A stretch of 23,146 nt of DNA from CAYLLT01 sp964591605. Its GTDB lineage: Bacteria > Planctomycetota > Phycisphaerae > UBA1845 > PWPN01. The first letter of the stretch is position 1. Every line of letters starts with the position of its first letter. The stretch is from the NCBI GenBank assembly GCA_964591605.1, contig CAZQEN010000085.1:1-23146 (forward strand). Direction: 5' to 3'. The notes beneath the pieces were generated by a model. That model was not told where the DNA came from. It made no database searches and worked only from the letters and a program-made list of their open reading frames with translations. A program made the translations under genes and the position numbers. This document shows, one piece after another, positions 1-8,267 of the stretch.

Positions 1-260
1 TGGCTGTCGGCGAACAGGTGCAGGGCGCGCGTGCTGCCGTCGGGTGTGTCCTTGGGCAGGTTCAGCACGGTGGCCTGCCCGAAGGAATAATCCCAGTTGG
101 TCGGATCGTAGATCTTGTTCGGCGGATCCAGGTCGACGCCCTCGTTCAGGTTGCTCCAGTCCGCCGCCCAGGGCCGCCAGACGCACGTCTGGGCCGCCGC
201 CGGCCCCCCCAGCCCGCCCGCCGCGATCATCCAGCAGAACGTCACACGTTGGATGCTCAT
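1..260 (-). CDS. Secreted hypothetical protein, N-terminal fragment
   Basis: The gene runs off the left edge, so only about 86 residues are visible. It starts at the ATG at 260-258 on the minus strand, behind a strong AGGAGG ribosome-binding site 7 nt upstream. The N-terminus MSIQRVTFCWMIAAGGLGG followed by PAAAQ is a classic Sec signal peptide with an AxA cleavage site near residue 24. The visible mature part (TCVWRPWAADWSNLNEGVDLDPPNKIY and onward) has no motif I recognise. Its surroundings are other secreted surface proteins, which suggests an exported role. The frame is certain because of the ribosome site and signal peptide; the function is unknown. Confidence 0.75.
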   Translation of the reverse strand, partial: MSIQRVTFCWMIAAGGLGGPAAAQTCVWRPWAADWSNLNEGVDLDPPNKIYDPTNWDYSFGQATVLNLPKDTPDGSTRALHLFADS

Positions 261-420
261 GGTATTTCCCTCCTGGGTAGTCTGTGCCCTCTCCGCGGGG
301 CGCTCGACATGCGCACGCGCCACGCCGCCGGCGCGCAGACGGCATCTGGTGAGCTGTCCCGAACGCTCAAACGGATCGGTTCCCGCCGCGCGGCTCCGGC
401 GACCCATGGCCTTGCGGTCG

Positions 421-426
421 ATTATA
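421..426 (-). promoter_or_regulatory. Possible -10 box for the leftmost gene
   Basis: The minus strand reads TATAAT here, a perfect -10 consensus in otherwise GC-rich sequence. It lies about 160 nt upstream of the ATG at 260. No convincing -35 box sits 16-18 nt further upstream, so this is a weak call. Confidence 0.3.
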
Positions 427-620
427 ACAGCCCCGCCCGGGGCGTAGAACGCCCGTCTCCGCCGGCCGAGCACCCCCGCCCGGCGAGGCTCTCCACGCAT
501 CCGAAAGGTCAGGCCTTCACCTAACCCATTGCCGCTCATGAGGTTGCGACTCTTGATCGCCGGCCGGCTCCCCCGTCTCCACCACGGGAGCTACAGTGCC
601 GCATCAACGCCGGAATCGCC

Positions 621-639
621 AAAAAAAAGCGTTTTTTTT
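621..639. promoter_or_regulatory. A8-GCG-T8 motif, site 1
   Basis: Eight A, GCG, then eight T form a near-perfect dyad in GC-rich sequence, 265 nt upstream of the PEP-CTERM gene at 905. Similar motifs occur at 5364-5378, 9429-9440 and, on the minus strand, 12595-12617, each upstream of a gene for an exported protein. The recurrence suggests a regulator or nucleoid-protein site; function is inferred. Confidence 0.4.
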
Positions 640-904
640 CTGGCATTCGGCCGCCCGCTCGGGTAATCTGAAACAAGTGATGCTCCGAGGCGGGCCGGTG
701 TGTTCATCTCTACGGCCCCCTGGAGGGCTTTTGTTGGAGAGGAAGGCGTATCCGGGACGGCAAGGAGTAGGGAAGAGCACCATTCCTGCCCGTCGTTCTC
801 ACTCAGAATCAACACAGAATCACCGGCAGTCCGCGGCACGCCGCAACTGCCTCGTGCGATCGTGGGCGTGTACAGTGTTTTCTTCTATAGGAGGAGTCAG
901 CACA

Positions 905-1522
905 ATGAGAAAGTTAGCTCTGATGGGTATGCTGGCCGCGTTGATCGTCTCGCCAGCCAGCGCGTTGATCTCGGATGGAAACTTCGAGGGCGCTGGTCCA
1001 GGCCCCTGGACCACGGGAACGGCTGGCTGGGGTTCCAACCAGACCTTCGATTTCGACGCCGCCGGTCCCACCGGCCAGGCGCTGCGGCTCTATTTCCCGG
1101 GCGGCTCGGGAAGTGGCAGCTTCGCCGCGATCCAGACCTTCACCGTCCCTGCCGGCGTGAGCAGCATCCAGATCGATCTCGATTGGCTGACCCAGCAGGG
1201 TGTCGCCAACGGCTGGTACGAGATCCTGCTCCAGTCCGCCGGTGGGAACTATGACGCTCCCGGCGCGGGTGACTTCCTGCTCAAGGAAGAGTATGGATTT
1301 GGCAATCCCTTCCCGCCGCCGCACGGCACCTGGCGCCACGAGTCGTTCACTCGCCCGGTGACCCCGGGGGGCAACTACCAGATCGCCCTCAAGATGGGCG
1401 GCAGCCCGGGAACGTTCAACGAAGCCTGGTTCGACAACGTGGTCATCACGCCCGAACCGGCCGCGTTGCTCATGCTCGCAATTCCGTCGGCCCTGCTGCT
1501 CCGCCGGCGTCGCGCCGCCTGA
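905..1522 (+). CDS. PEP-CTERM sorting domain protein
   Basis: The 205-residue protein starts at the ATG at 905, behind AGGAGGAG with a 6-nt gap. It begins with a signal peptide (MRKLALMGMLAALIVSPASA, residues 1-20). The C-terminus has the full exosortase sorting signal: PEP at residues 183-185, a hydrophobic segment (AALLMLAIPSALLL) and an arginine cluster (RRRR) at the end. Family knowledge: exosortase cleaves this tail and anchors or releases the protein at the cell surface. The middle (NFEGAGPGPWTT near residue 26, WFDNVVI near 175) looks like a single beta-sandwich jelly-roll of the carbohydrate-binding type, without catalytic motifs. No exosortase gene is in this window. A hairpin terminator follows at 1670. 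Confidence 0.85.
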   Translation: MRKLALMGMLAALIVSPASALISDGNFEGAGPGPWTTGTAGWGSNQTFDFDAAGPTGQALRLYFPGGSGSGSFAAIQTFTVPAGVSSIQIDLDWLTQQGVANGWYEILLQSAGGNYDAPGAGDFLLKEEYGFGNPFPPPHGTWRHESFTRPVTPGGNYQIALKMGGSPGTFNEAWFDNVVITPEPAALLMLAIPSALLLRRRRAA

Positions 1523-1669
1523 TCGGCGCCGCACGCGGCACAGGCACCTGACAAAGGCACCGCACCCATTATTCGACCCGGCCTCCAGCCGGCGAGAGCG
1601 AACGGTGTGCGGGAACAACGGCTCCGGTTTGCTCGGAGCATCCAAGACGGTTTGGAATGAAAAACTCGG

Positions 1670-1715
1670 ACCGCCGGGTGCGCATCGTCACCCGGCGGTT
1701 CGGTTTCTCTTGATT
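1670..1715 (+). terminator. Rho-independent terminator after the PEP-CTERM gene
   Basis: A perfect 11-bp stem (1670-1680 ACCGCCGGGTG with 1689-1699) encloses an 8-nt loop and is followed by a T-rich run (TCGGTTTCTCTTGATTTGTTCTT). It lies about 150 nt after the stop at 1522 and is oriented for plus-strand transcripts. Confidence 0.75.
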
Positions 1716-1911
1716 TGTTCTTCTCGCCCCCCCGGCCCTCGCATCAATCTCCCGCCTCCCTGCCAGGATCGCCCGCTCCAACTCTCCCTTTCGCCCCGGA
1801 GCGGTCCCCGTGTTACCTGAATGATGCAGACATGGTCACCACGGCCATCCTGTCGGACCCCATCTGCCTCTCCCCAACCGACACCACGACGCGCCCAGCC
1901 CACCTCGTCCT

Positions 1912-2128
1912 GCAAATCGAACCCAATTTCACCTTCCCTTGCTCCTCTCTCGGATCTCAAAGCCCTCATCCGCCCCGGTCATTCCGCAAGCCGCAATCTC
2001 CCTCGGACCCCAGCGCAAATCGAACCCGATCGACTCCGCCCCTTTCTGCTTTCTCACCTTCCCACTTTCTCACCTTCCCACCTCTCGCTCCGCCCCAGGC
2101 CAACGCCGCCGACAAATCGAACCCAATT
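1912..2128. repeat. Three-copy interspersed repeat CAAATCGAACCCAAT
   Basis: Near-identical 15-17-nt units begin at about 1913, 2016 and 2113 (CAAATCGAACCC[A/G]AT), separated by roughly 85 nt of unrelated sequence. In the three frames they read QIEPN, KSNPI and NRTQF. I recall peptides of this kind (KTNPI, NEPNF, RTQF) from predicted small proteins in planctomycete spacers; that recollection has not been checked. Confidence 0.6.
2049..2080. repeat. 16-nt tandem duplication
   Basis: The unit CTTTCTCACCTTCCCA occurs twice head to tail (2049-2064 and 2065-2080) without mismatch, inside the CT-rich spacer between convergent genes. Confidence 0.85.
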
Positions 2129-2182
2129 CGGCTCCCGCCTATGACTATAAAATCTTATGCAATAATGAGTTACGACTTGATT

Positions 2183-4873
2183 TCAAGATCCGCCACAGGA
2201 GGGGGCCGGCGGAACGTTCGCCCCGGCCATGCAAGCGGCAAAGACCCCAAAGTCATCGACGTCCACGTCCTGATCGCCATCCAGCCGCGCTCTGGCGCAG
2301 TCGGGGTCGTTCTGGGCAAAGCCAGGGCCGCTCAGGCAGAGCTGGAACCGGGCGAAGTCCGCCTGGTCCACGTCGCCATCCGAATCGAGATCGGCTTGGA
2401 CGGTCGTGATCGTGAGTTGAACGGTGAGAACCTGCGGCGAATTCGCCGCGCCCTCGGCCGTGAGGGTCAGGTGCCCGGTATGAACGCCCACGCTCAGGCC
2501 GTCCGTGTCATAGAGGATGCTGATCGTGTCCGCCTCGCCCCCGCTCGTCCCCTGGTCCGGCAACACCGACATCCAGGGGACATCCGGCACAACCCCGTAG
2601 TCGAGCGTCCCCGCCCCAGCGTTGCGAACCGTGAACGAGCTGGCAGGGGGGTTCGACCCCGGTGGCGTACTCACCGCGATCTCCAGGGCGGACAGCTCGA
2701 TCCACGGAGCCGTCGACTCCAGAGCCCTGACCTCCACGAGATCGACGTAGCACGCGAACGAGGGGTTGCTCACCGGCTGAGTGGCTCGCAGCCAGATGCT
2801 GGCGGTGCTGCCGGTCGCGGTGAACGTCCGCCACACATGCGAGAACGTCTCGTGAATCGGAGCCTTGTCCGCGATCTGGTCAGAACCCCATTGGATGCTG
2901 GCGGCATTCCCGTTGGCCGTCTGCCCGGTGGGGTCCACGCCCAGGTAGAAACGGAGCTGCGTCGGCTGAACACCCCGAAACTCGTACTTCATCCAGCAGA
3001 TGAAGAGGTACTGCTGCCCGGCCGCCAGTCCGCTGATCTGCCGGTTGATCCCCCCGTTGAACAGCCCCGCAGGCGTCATCTCGGCCGGCGTCCGGGGGTG
3101 AACCTTCCCCGCCCCGAAGATCTGCGAGTACAGCCCATCCACCGCATCCGCCGGGTGATCCCGGTTCCAGTTGCCGACGGCGGTGATGATGGCCGGGCGG
3201 TCGGCGATCTCCCATCCGCCCCATCCGCAGCTCCCGCCGACCACAAAGTTCGTGTACCCGCACCACCAGCGATTCGCATTCATGTAGCTCCCGGCCGTCG
3301 TCAGGTCGTTGATCAGCGCGGGGTCGCTCCAGTTGTCGCTGGGCCCGAACGTCGGCCCCTCTGTGGCCATCACCGGGGGGAACCGCCAGCCCCGCCGCGC
3401 GTACATGTCCTTGAACCGTCGCGGACGCATCGCCAGGCTGCACACGTCGTCGCGGACCTGGTTGGTCACCATGAGATCGTCGTGCGGCCCGCCGTAGGGG
3501 TGATGCCCCAGATAATCCGTCACCGCCAGCAACGCCCGGCACGACGGGTTGAATCGCTCATCGATCATCCGCCAGATGTTGCCCGGCGAGCCGGTCGACA
3601 GATTGAGCGAGCAGGCCTTCATGCCCAGTTCATGGCACCGCTCGGCGAACGCCTTCTCGAACGCCACCACGTTCTGCCATCCATCGCCCCAGTCCGGCTC
3701 GTTGAGGGCCTGCCAGCAGTCGATCCGCGGGTACTGCTGCTGCTTGAGCCACATCTGGTCCGCGAGTTGCCGGCCGTAGAAGACCGGGTTGGTCAGGTAC
3801 GTGGCCCCGTTCGGATCGATGTACGGCCGGCCGATGATGATCGTGTTCTCCAGGTGCGGGAACGTGCTCAGCAGGTATTCGAGGTCGGGATACACGCCGT
3901 TGCCGCCCGGGTCCGACGGATTCGACACGCTGGGCGTGCCGCCCAGGAGCAGAATCGTCTTGGGGTACATGTTGCCCAGCGCCGCCCGGTCGCCGCAGTC
4001 ATAGCGCCCGCCGCCGACCTTGCCCACGCGGATCGACTGCCGCCAGTTCCCGGTTCCCGCCGTCGACCACGCGTTCCAGCCGGAAGAGACGCCGCCCGCG
4101 AACGCCGACTCGAAGCTCGGATTGCCCGCCAGGTTGCCGCCCATCGTGGCCGGGATCAGCGTTTCCGGGTCGATCGGCTCGGGCTCCGGGCCCGGCCGCG
4201 TTCCCGTGGGCACCGGCCCGCTGAACGTGACCGCATCGATCCACACCTTCGCCCCGTTGCCATGCTGAGCGAACTTCCGGGTCCCCTTGATCGACAGCGT
4301 CATCACCGGAAAGACCGCCTGGGCCGTCGTGGTGGCCAGGATCCACTGGCCTTTGCTGGCCACGTTGACCGACCAGACCATCCCCGACCCGTCGCCGGTG
4401 TTCTCGCCGAAGGGATCCAGCCCCAGCCAGGCCAGCAGGTCCTCGCCCGTGTAAGTCTCCGCCCCGAATTCAAGATAAATCCGGGCGGTGGCGGTATAGG
4501 TCGCCCCCGGCACAACCCAGATTTGCTGGTAAATACCCGCCTCTTGATCTGTATAGGTGGGAGGCGGCTGCGGAAGGTCGAGTTTCTGGGATGCGCTGCC
4601 CTGATAAAACCGGTCGGTCCCCGCGAAGTGGACCTGCCCGGTGTACGTCGCGTCCTTCCAGGCGGTCCACTGGCTGGCCGCCCCGCTGGAAAAGCCCCCC
4701 TCCATGTTCGGGTTGTAGATGACCCCCGCCCCGGCCCCCGGCGGAGGATACGGCGTCGGCCACGAACACGGGTCGTTGACGCCCACGAAGCCGTGCGCCG
4801 CGCAGACCGTCAGTCCCCACAGCAGCAGACCCGCGAGGTTCGCGGCCCGGAGTTTCACCCGAATTCCCCTCAT
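2183..4873 (-). CDS. Secreted multidomain glycoside hydrolase-like protein with BACON and dockerin-like tail
   Basis: From the ATG at 4873 this is 896 residues; a GTG at 4858 has a better ribosome site (AGGGGA, 6 nt upstream) and may be the true start. A signal peptide (LAGLLLWGLTVCAAHG) comes first. Residues about 48-220 form a jelly-roll resembling CBM4/9 (NPNMEGGF ... VWIDAVTF). A second jelly-roll begins at about 250 (NPSFESAF) and resumes at about 575-715 (ending CYVDLVEV), with a TIM-barrel-like domain between. The barrel has QALNEPDW (E392, likely acid/base) and MATEGP (E505, likely nucleophile), as expected for clan GH-A. A BACON-type module (about 725-822) and a two-loop EF-hand/dockerin-like tail (DLDSDGDVDQADF, LDGDQDVDVDDF) follow. 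It is probably a polysaccharide-acting surface enzyme; the exact GH family and substrate cannot be read by eye. Confidence 0.75.
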   Translation of the reverse strand: MRGIRVKLRAANLAGLLLWGLTVCAAHGFVGVNDPCSWPTPYPPPGAGAGVIYNPNMEGGFSSGAASQWTAWKDATYTGQVHFAGTDRFYQGSASQKLDLPQPPPTYTDQEAGIYQQIWVVPGATYTATARIYLEFGAETYTGEDLLAWLGLDPFGENTGDGSGMVWSVNVASKGQWILATTTAQAVFPVMTLSIKGTRKFAQHGNGAKVWIDAVTFSGPVPTGTRPGPEPEPIDPETLIPATMGGNLAGNPSFESAFAGGVSSGWNAWSTAGTGNWRQSIRVGKVGGGRYDCGDRAALGNMYPKTILLLGGTPSVSNPSDPGGNGVYPDLEYLLSTFPHLENTIIIGRPYIDPNGATYLTNPVFYGRQLADQMWLKQQQYPRIDCWQALNEPDWGDGWQNVVAFEKAFAERCHELGMKACSLNLSTGSPGNIWRMIDERFNPSCRALLAVTDYLGHHPYGGPHDDLMVTNQVRDDVCSLAMRPRRFKDMYARRGWRFPPVMATEGPTFGPSDNWSDPALINDLTTAGSYMNANRWWCGYTNFVVGGSCGWGGWEIADRPAIITAVGNWNRDHPADAVDGLYSQIFGAGKVHPRTPAEMTPAGLFNGGINRQISGLAAGQQYLFICWMKYEFRGVQPTQLRFYLGVDPTGQTANGNAASIQWGSDQIADKAPIHETFSHVWRTFTATGSTASIWLRATQPVSNPSFACYVDLVEVRALESTAPWIELSALEIAVSTPPGSNPPASSFTVRNAGAGTLDYGVVPDVPWMSVLPDQGTSGGEADTISILYDTDGLSVGVHTGHLTLTAEGAANSPQVLTVQLTITTVQADLDSDGDVDQADFARFQLCLSGPGFAQNDPDCARARLDGDQDVDVDDFGVFAACMAGANVPPAPSCGGS

Positions 4874-4966
4874 GTGAAACGCTTCGCGACACGTCAATTC
4901 TACCGGCCCGTCCGACCCGATTCAATCCGCCGGCAGTGCCCGGGTGCCCGACGCCTTGGGCGGGTG

Positions 4967-5013
4967 GCACGGGCAGCGTCGGCTTCGCTTGGCGAAGCCG
5001 ACGCTGCCCGTGC
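4967..5013. repeat. Perfect 22-bp hairpin, GGGCAGCG family copy A
   Basis: Bases 4967-4988 pair perfectly with 4992-5013 around a 3-nt loop. The arms carry GGGCAGCG (4971-4978) and CGCTGCCC (5002-5009), the same core as the hairpins at 9299-9318 and 9334-9353. The preceding GGGTGGCA is also shared. It probably belongs to a dispersed palindromic repeat family; with no T run it is not a typical terminator. Confidence 0.8.
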
Positions 5014-5028
5014 GAGCCTCCCCACCGG

Positions 5029-5044
5029 TCCCGGCGCGCCGGGA
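5029..5044. repeat. 16-bp palindrome TCCCGGCGCGCCGGGA, copy 1
   Basis: A perfect 16-bp palindrome lies 15 nt after the 4967-5013 hairpin. The identical sequence recurs at 12861-12876, where the dyad extends to 22 bp. Confidence 0.75.
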
Positions 5045-5363
5045 TCCATGCCGCCCCGCCGATTCTGGCACGGACCCTTGCACGACCAGCCTCTGGAGAA
5101 TCCCACCGCTCCCATCATCGAGTGCGTCACCCCGGCTTCGTCCTCAGGGCTTCGGGCTTCATGCGTCCCGCCACGGCGGACCCCCAACATTTGGACTTCG
5201 TCATCCGGGCTTCACCCCGCACAAAAGCCGAAGCCCTCGTCTTCCCCGCCCTCCCCGACCGAAGATTTTTCCCGATTTTTCTTGACACCGCCCCCCGGCA
5301 TGAGTTATCCGTTGCTCACACAGGCGCACAACTCCTTCGCTTCCGCAGCGTGAATCGTGGCCG

Positions 5364-5378
5364 AAAAAAACGCTTTTT
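5364..5378. promoter_or_regulatory. A7-CGC-T5 motif, site 2
   Basis: AAAAAAACGCTTTTT, preceded by GGCCG, lies 114 nt upstream of the ATG at 5492 and also in the shared upstream region of the divergent gene ending at 2183. It resembles sites 1, 3 and 4. A role in controlling exported-protein genes is inferred from position and recurrence. Confidence 0.4.
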
Positions 5379-5491
5379 GGATCTGATTCAACCATCGCAT
5401 CGACGCGCTGATCCCATGGTCCATATCCACGTCTCTCCGGAGACGCTGTCGTCATGTCGTCAGAGCGAATCTGAGTGAAGGAGTACTCCGC

Positions 5492-8239
5492 ATGCACACG
5501 ACCCATCGCATCGTCCTGTCCGCTCTTGCCGCTGCCGCGCTGTCGTCATCGGCCGCCGCCGATCCCGCCTACATCTACGGGATTCACGATCCCGGCGGCG
5601 AAGGTAACATGGGCTCCAACAAGGGATGGATCGTCTGGACCGAGGCCATCGGCACCAGCGGTTCCGGCGGCGTCAACTACAGTTCCTGGTCCAACGCCGG
5701 CTACGGCGTCATCGTGCGGCTCAACAACGGCTACGGTTCGGCCGGAACCATCCCCCACGATTCGCAATACGCCGCCTTCGCGTCCCGATGCGCCAACTTC
5801 GTTCAGAACTCATCCGGCGTCGACTACTGGATCATCGGCAACGAGACGAACCTGCCGCGCGAGTGGCCCGGCAACGTCGATGGAAACCCGGCGACCGGCC
5901 AGCCCATCACCGTGGCCCGCTACGTCAACTGCTACAACCAGTGCTACAACGCCATCAAAGCCGTCGCCCCCGCCGCGAAGGTCTGTCCCTCGCCGTCCGG
6001 CACGTGGTCGCCGCCCTGGCCCGCCCAGGGCATCGAGGGTTTCGTCGACTACTGGGTCAACTGCCTGAACGGAATCGGTGCCAGCAAGATCGACGGGCTG
6101 ATTCTCCACGCCTACACGCACGGCTGCGACCCGAACCTCGTCTTCAGCAATCAGCTCATGGGCCCGCCGTACGACACCATCTACTATCACTTCCGTGTCT
6201 ACCTCAACTACATGGCTGCCATCCCCGCCAGCATGAACACCAGGCCCGTGCTCATCACCGAATGCAATCAGAACGTCGAGTGCGCCGGCGGCGGCAATCC
6301 CGCCCCCACCTGGGCGAACACCAACAGCGGATGGGTGCGCAACATCTACAGCGAAATCAATGCCTGGAATCAGTCCCACAGCCAGAAGATCCGCTGCGTC
6401 GCCCTCTTCCGCTGGCCGGTGGTCGCCGAAGGACCCTATACCTTCGGCTGGTCGGACAAGGCCGGCGTCATTCAGGACTTCCAGCAGGCCGTCGCCTTCG
6501 GATATCAGTGGGGGACGGCCTCGCCGACCATCACGCGCTCGCCCGCCACGCTTTCGCCCACCGCCAGCCAGGGCACCAATGCTTCGAGCCAGAGCTTCAC
6601 CGTTCAGAACACCGGCGGCGGAACGCTCAGCTACTCCATCACCGACAACGTGAGCTGGCTGAGCTGTACCCCCACGAGCGGCTCCAGCACCGGTGAGGTC
6701 GACACCATCACGGTCAACTACTCCACCAGCGGCCTCTCCGTCGGAACCTACAACGGCACCATCACCATCACCGCCAGCGGCGCGACCAACAGCCCCCAGA
6801 CCATCGCCGTCACCCTCACCATCACCTCGCCCTGCGACGGCCTGGGCTCGGGCAACCCCAGCGGCAGCAACCTCTCCCTCACCGCGGCCTACTACATCGA
6901 GTCCGGGCGCAATCTGACCGATCAATACGGCCGCTACGCGCTCGACGGCGTCTCGACCACCAAGTGGTGCTGCAATACCAGCGACAGTGGTGGAACCAGC
7001 ACCCTGGCCGTCGATCTCGGCTCGACCGCCACCGTGACCGGCTACATCGTCCGCCACGCTCAGTACGGGGGCGAGGCGGCCTACATGAACACCGAGCAGT
7101 ACCGCATCGAGTCAGGCACGTCGATGTTCGGGCCCTGGACGACCGAATGGACCGTGAACAACTCCTGCCAGGCTCAGTACAACCGGTTCATCTACGGCAC
7201 GCCCAGGAGTCTGCGATATCTGCGCCTCGTGATCACCGACCCCGGCATCGACACGTGGGTGCGCCTGCCCGAGTTCGAGATCTATGGCACCGCCGGCGCC
7301 CGCGAGACCATCATGGTGTACGCGGCCGACTACCAGGCCGGCGTCAATGCCGCACAGGGCACCGACTACAGCGATTCAACTACCGGCAACTCCGGCGGGC
7401 AGTATCGCACGCAGCACGTGGACATCGAAAACAGCACCGATGGCCGGAACAACGTCGGCTGGATCGCCGCCAACGAGTGGCTCAACTATCCGATCCAGGG
7501 CCAGGGCGGCGGCCAGTACGCGCTGTACGTCCGATACGCCACGCCCAACAGCGGCAAGTCGGCCCACTTCAAACTCAACGGGGCGGCCCTCACCGGCACG
7601 CTCAACTTCAACAACACCGGCGGCTGGCAGACCTGGCAGACGCTCAACGCCGGCACGGTCAATCTGGGCAGCGGCTGGAAAACGCTCCAGCTCTTCTGCA
7701 ACACCGACTCGTTCAACGTCGCACGCTTCTGGTTAGAGCCATCCAGTGGCGGAGGCGGCCCGATCACCGTCGCCGAGGACTTCAACTCCGTCCCCTCCTG
7801 GACCACGCAGTTTGACGCGGCATGGGGCGGCGCGGCGAGCTGGTCCGCGGTGAGCGGCGGCCAGAGCGGCAACTGCCTCCAGGCCACCCGCAGCAACACC
7901 GGCTCGTCGGCCAAAGTCAAGGTCTACACCATCACCGCCAACACCACCTATACCATCAAGGTCTACATGAAGTGCCCGAGCTCCAGTGACTCCTACTGGC
8001 GCGAGTGCCACTTCAAGCTGGGCAGCAACACCGCCCAGGACTACGACGAGAACGGCGGTACCTGGACCGAGGTCAAGAAGTTCTCGAATACCGGCACCAA
8101 CGGCAACGGAAACACCTGGGTGCAGTACACCCAGACGTTCAACAGCGGGAGCAACACCCAGATCAGCGTCGGCTTCAAGTCCGGTAACGGCAGCGGCACC
8201 GCGCCCACTATGCAATGGGACACGCTGCGCATCGAGTGA
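5492..8239 (+). CDS. Secreted glycoside hydrolase-like protein with BACON, F5/8C, CBM6-like and C-terminal jelly-roll modules
   Basis: The 915-residue protein starts at the ATG at 5492, 8 nt after AAGGAG. A signal peptide ends at about residue 23 (SSSAAADPA). Residues about 24-340 look like a clan GH-A TIM barrel: WIIGNETN (E118, likely acid/base) and VLITECN (E257, likely nucleophile), with LHAYTHG between. Then come a BACON-type module (about 345-445; VSWLSCTPTSGSSTGE), a discoidin/F5/8C domain (about 455-600; YALDG, KWCC, YLRLVI, LPEFEIYG), a CBM6-like domain (about 605-748; VGWIAANEWLNYPI) and a jelly-roll (about 760-915). Unlike its divergent neighbour it has no dockerin-like tail. The accessory domains indicate polysaccharide binding outside the cell. 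Family and substrate are not assigned. Confidence 0.78.
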   Translation: MHTTHRIVLSALAAAALSSSAAADPAYIYGIHDPGGEGNMGSNKGWIVWTEAIGTSGSGGVNYSSWSNAGYGVIVRLNNGYGSAGTIPHDSQYAAFASRCANFVQNSSGVDYWIIGNETNLPREWPGNVDGNPATGQPITVARYVNCYNQCYNAIKAVAPAAKVCPSPSGTWSPPWPAQGIEGFVDYWVNCLNGIGASKIDGLILHAYTHGCDPNLVFSNQLMGPPYDTIYYHFRVYLNYMAAIPASMNTRPVLITECNQNVECAGGGNPAPTWANTNSGWVRNIYSEINAWNQSHSQKIRCVALFRWPVVAEGPYTFGWSDKAGVIQDFQQAVAFGYQWGTASPTITRSPATLSPTASQGTNASSQSFTVQNTGGGTLSYSITDNVSWLSCTPTSGSSTGEVDTITVNYSTSGLSVGTYNGTITITASGATNSPQTIAVTLTITSPCDGLGSGNPSGSNLSLTAAYYIESGRNLTDQYGRYALDGVSTTKWCCNTSDSGGTSTLAVDLGSTATVTGYIVRHAQYGGEAAYMNTEQYRIESGTSMFGPWTTEWTVNNSCQAQYNRFIYGTPRSLRYLRLVITDPGIDTWVRLPEFEIYGTAGARETIMVYAADYQAGVNAAQGTDYSDSTTGNSGGQYRTQHVDIENSTDGRNNVGWIAANEWLNYPIQGQGGGQYALYVRYATPNSGKSAHFKLNGAALTGTLNFNNTGGWQTWQTLNAGTVNLGSGWKTLQLFCNTDSFNVARFWLEPSSGGGGPITVAEDFNSVPSWTTQFDAAWGGAASWSAVSGGQSGNCLQATRSNTGSSAKVKVYTITANTTYTIKVYMKCPSSSDSYWRECHFKLGSNTAQDYDENGGTWTEVKKFSNTGTNGNGNTWVQYTQTFNSGSNTQISVGFKSGNGSGTAPTMQWDTLRIE

Positions 8240-8267
8240 CGGCCGAGCCGCTCGTGTGCAGTCGAGT

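Larger units (their letters stand above)
261..904. other. Divergent intergenic region, no gene seen
   Basis: About 640 nt separate two divergently transcribed genes for exported proteins. Open frames here lack ribosome sites and protein-like composition. It contains a possible minus-strand -10 box near 421 and the A8-GCG-T8 motif at 621-639, both listed separately. The plus-strand gene is preceded by AGGAGGAG at 891-898. Confidence 0.6.
1523..2182. other. Repeat-rich convergent intergenic region
   Basis: About 660 nt lie between two convergent genes. After the terminator at 1670-1715 the sequence is C- and CT-rich and frequently interrupted on the minus strand. It holds three copies of a 16-nt repeat (1912-2128) and a 16-nt tandem duplication at 2049-2080. 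The plus strand stays open by composition, but the translation is proline/serine-rich with no ribosome site, so I do not call a gene. Confidence 0.6.
4874..5491. other. Divergent intergenic region between two glycosidase-like genes
   Basis: About 620 nt with no supported gene. It contains the 22-bp hairpin at 4967-5013, the palindrome at 5029-5044, a low-complexity stretch (about 5140-5220) reading like FVLRASGFM/DFVIRASP, and the A7-CGC-T5 motif at 5364-5378. AAGGAG at 5478-5483 serves the plus-strand gene. Confidence 0.6.

Noticed and set aside
641..660. Sigma-54 promoter (TGGCAT...) upstream of the PEP-CTERM gene, expected for PrsR-type control
   Set aside because: The GC of the -12 element is not at the required spacing, so it does not match TGGCAC-N5-TTGC.
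1912..2128. CRISPR-like spaced repeats
   Set aside because: Units are only about 16 nt with spacers of about 85 nt, three copies, no leader and no cas genes.
5282..5310. TTGACA with a 17-nt spacer upstream of 5492
   Set aside because: The -35 is perfect, but the downstream hexamer TTATCC barely matches TATAAT, so I do not call a promoter.
1715..5353. A 1212-codon open plus-strand frame
   Set aside because: It is antisense to the 2183-4873 gene, Arg/Pro/His-rich, without a ribosome site, and is explained by high GC in the real gene's codons.
5810..7057. A 415-codon minus-strand frame
   Set aside because: It is a mirror frame of the multidomain glycosidase gene; composition is Gly/Ala/Val/Asp-rich with no domain motif.
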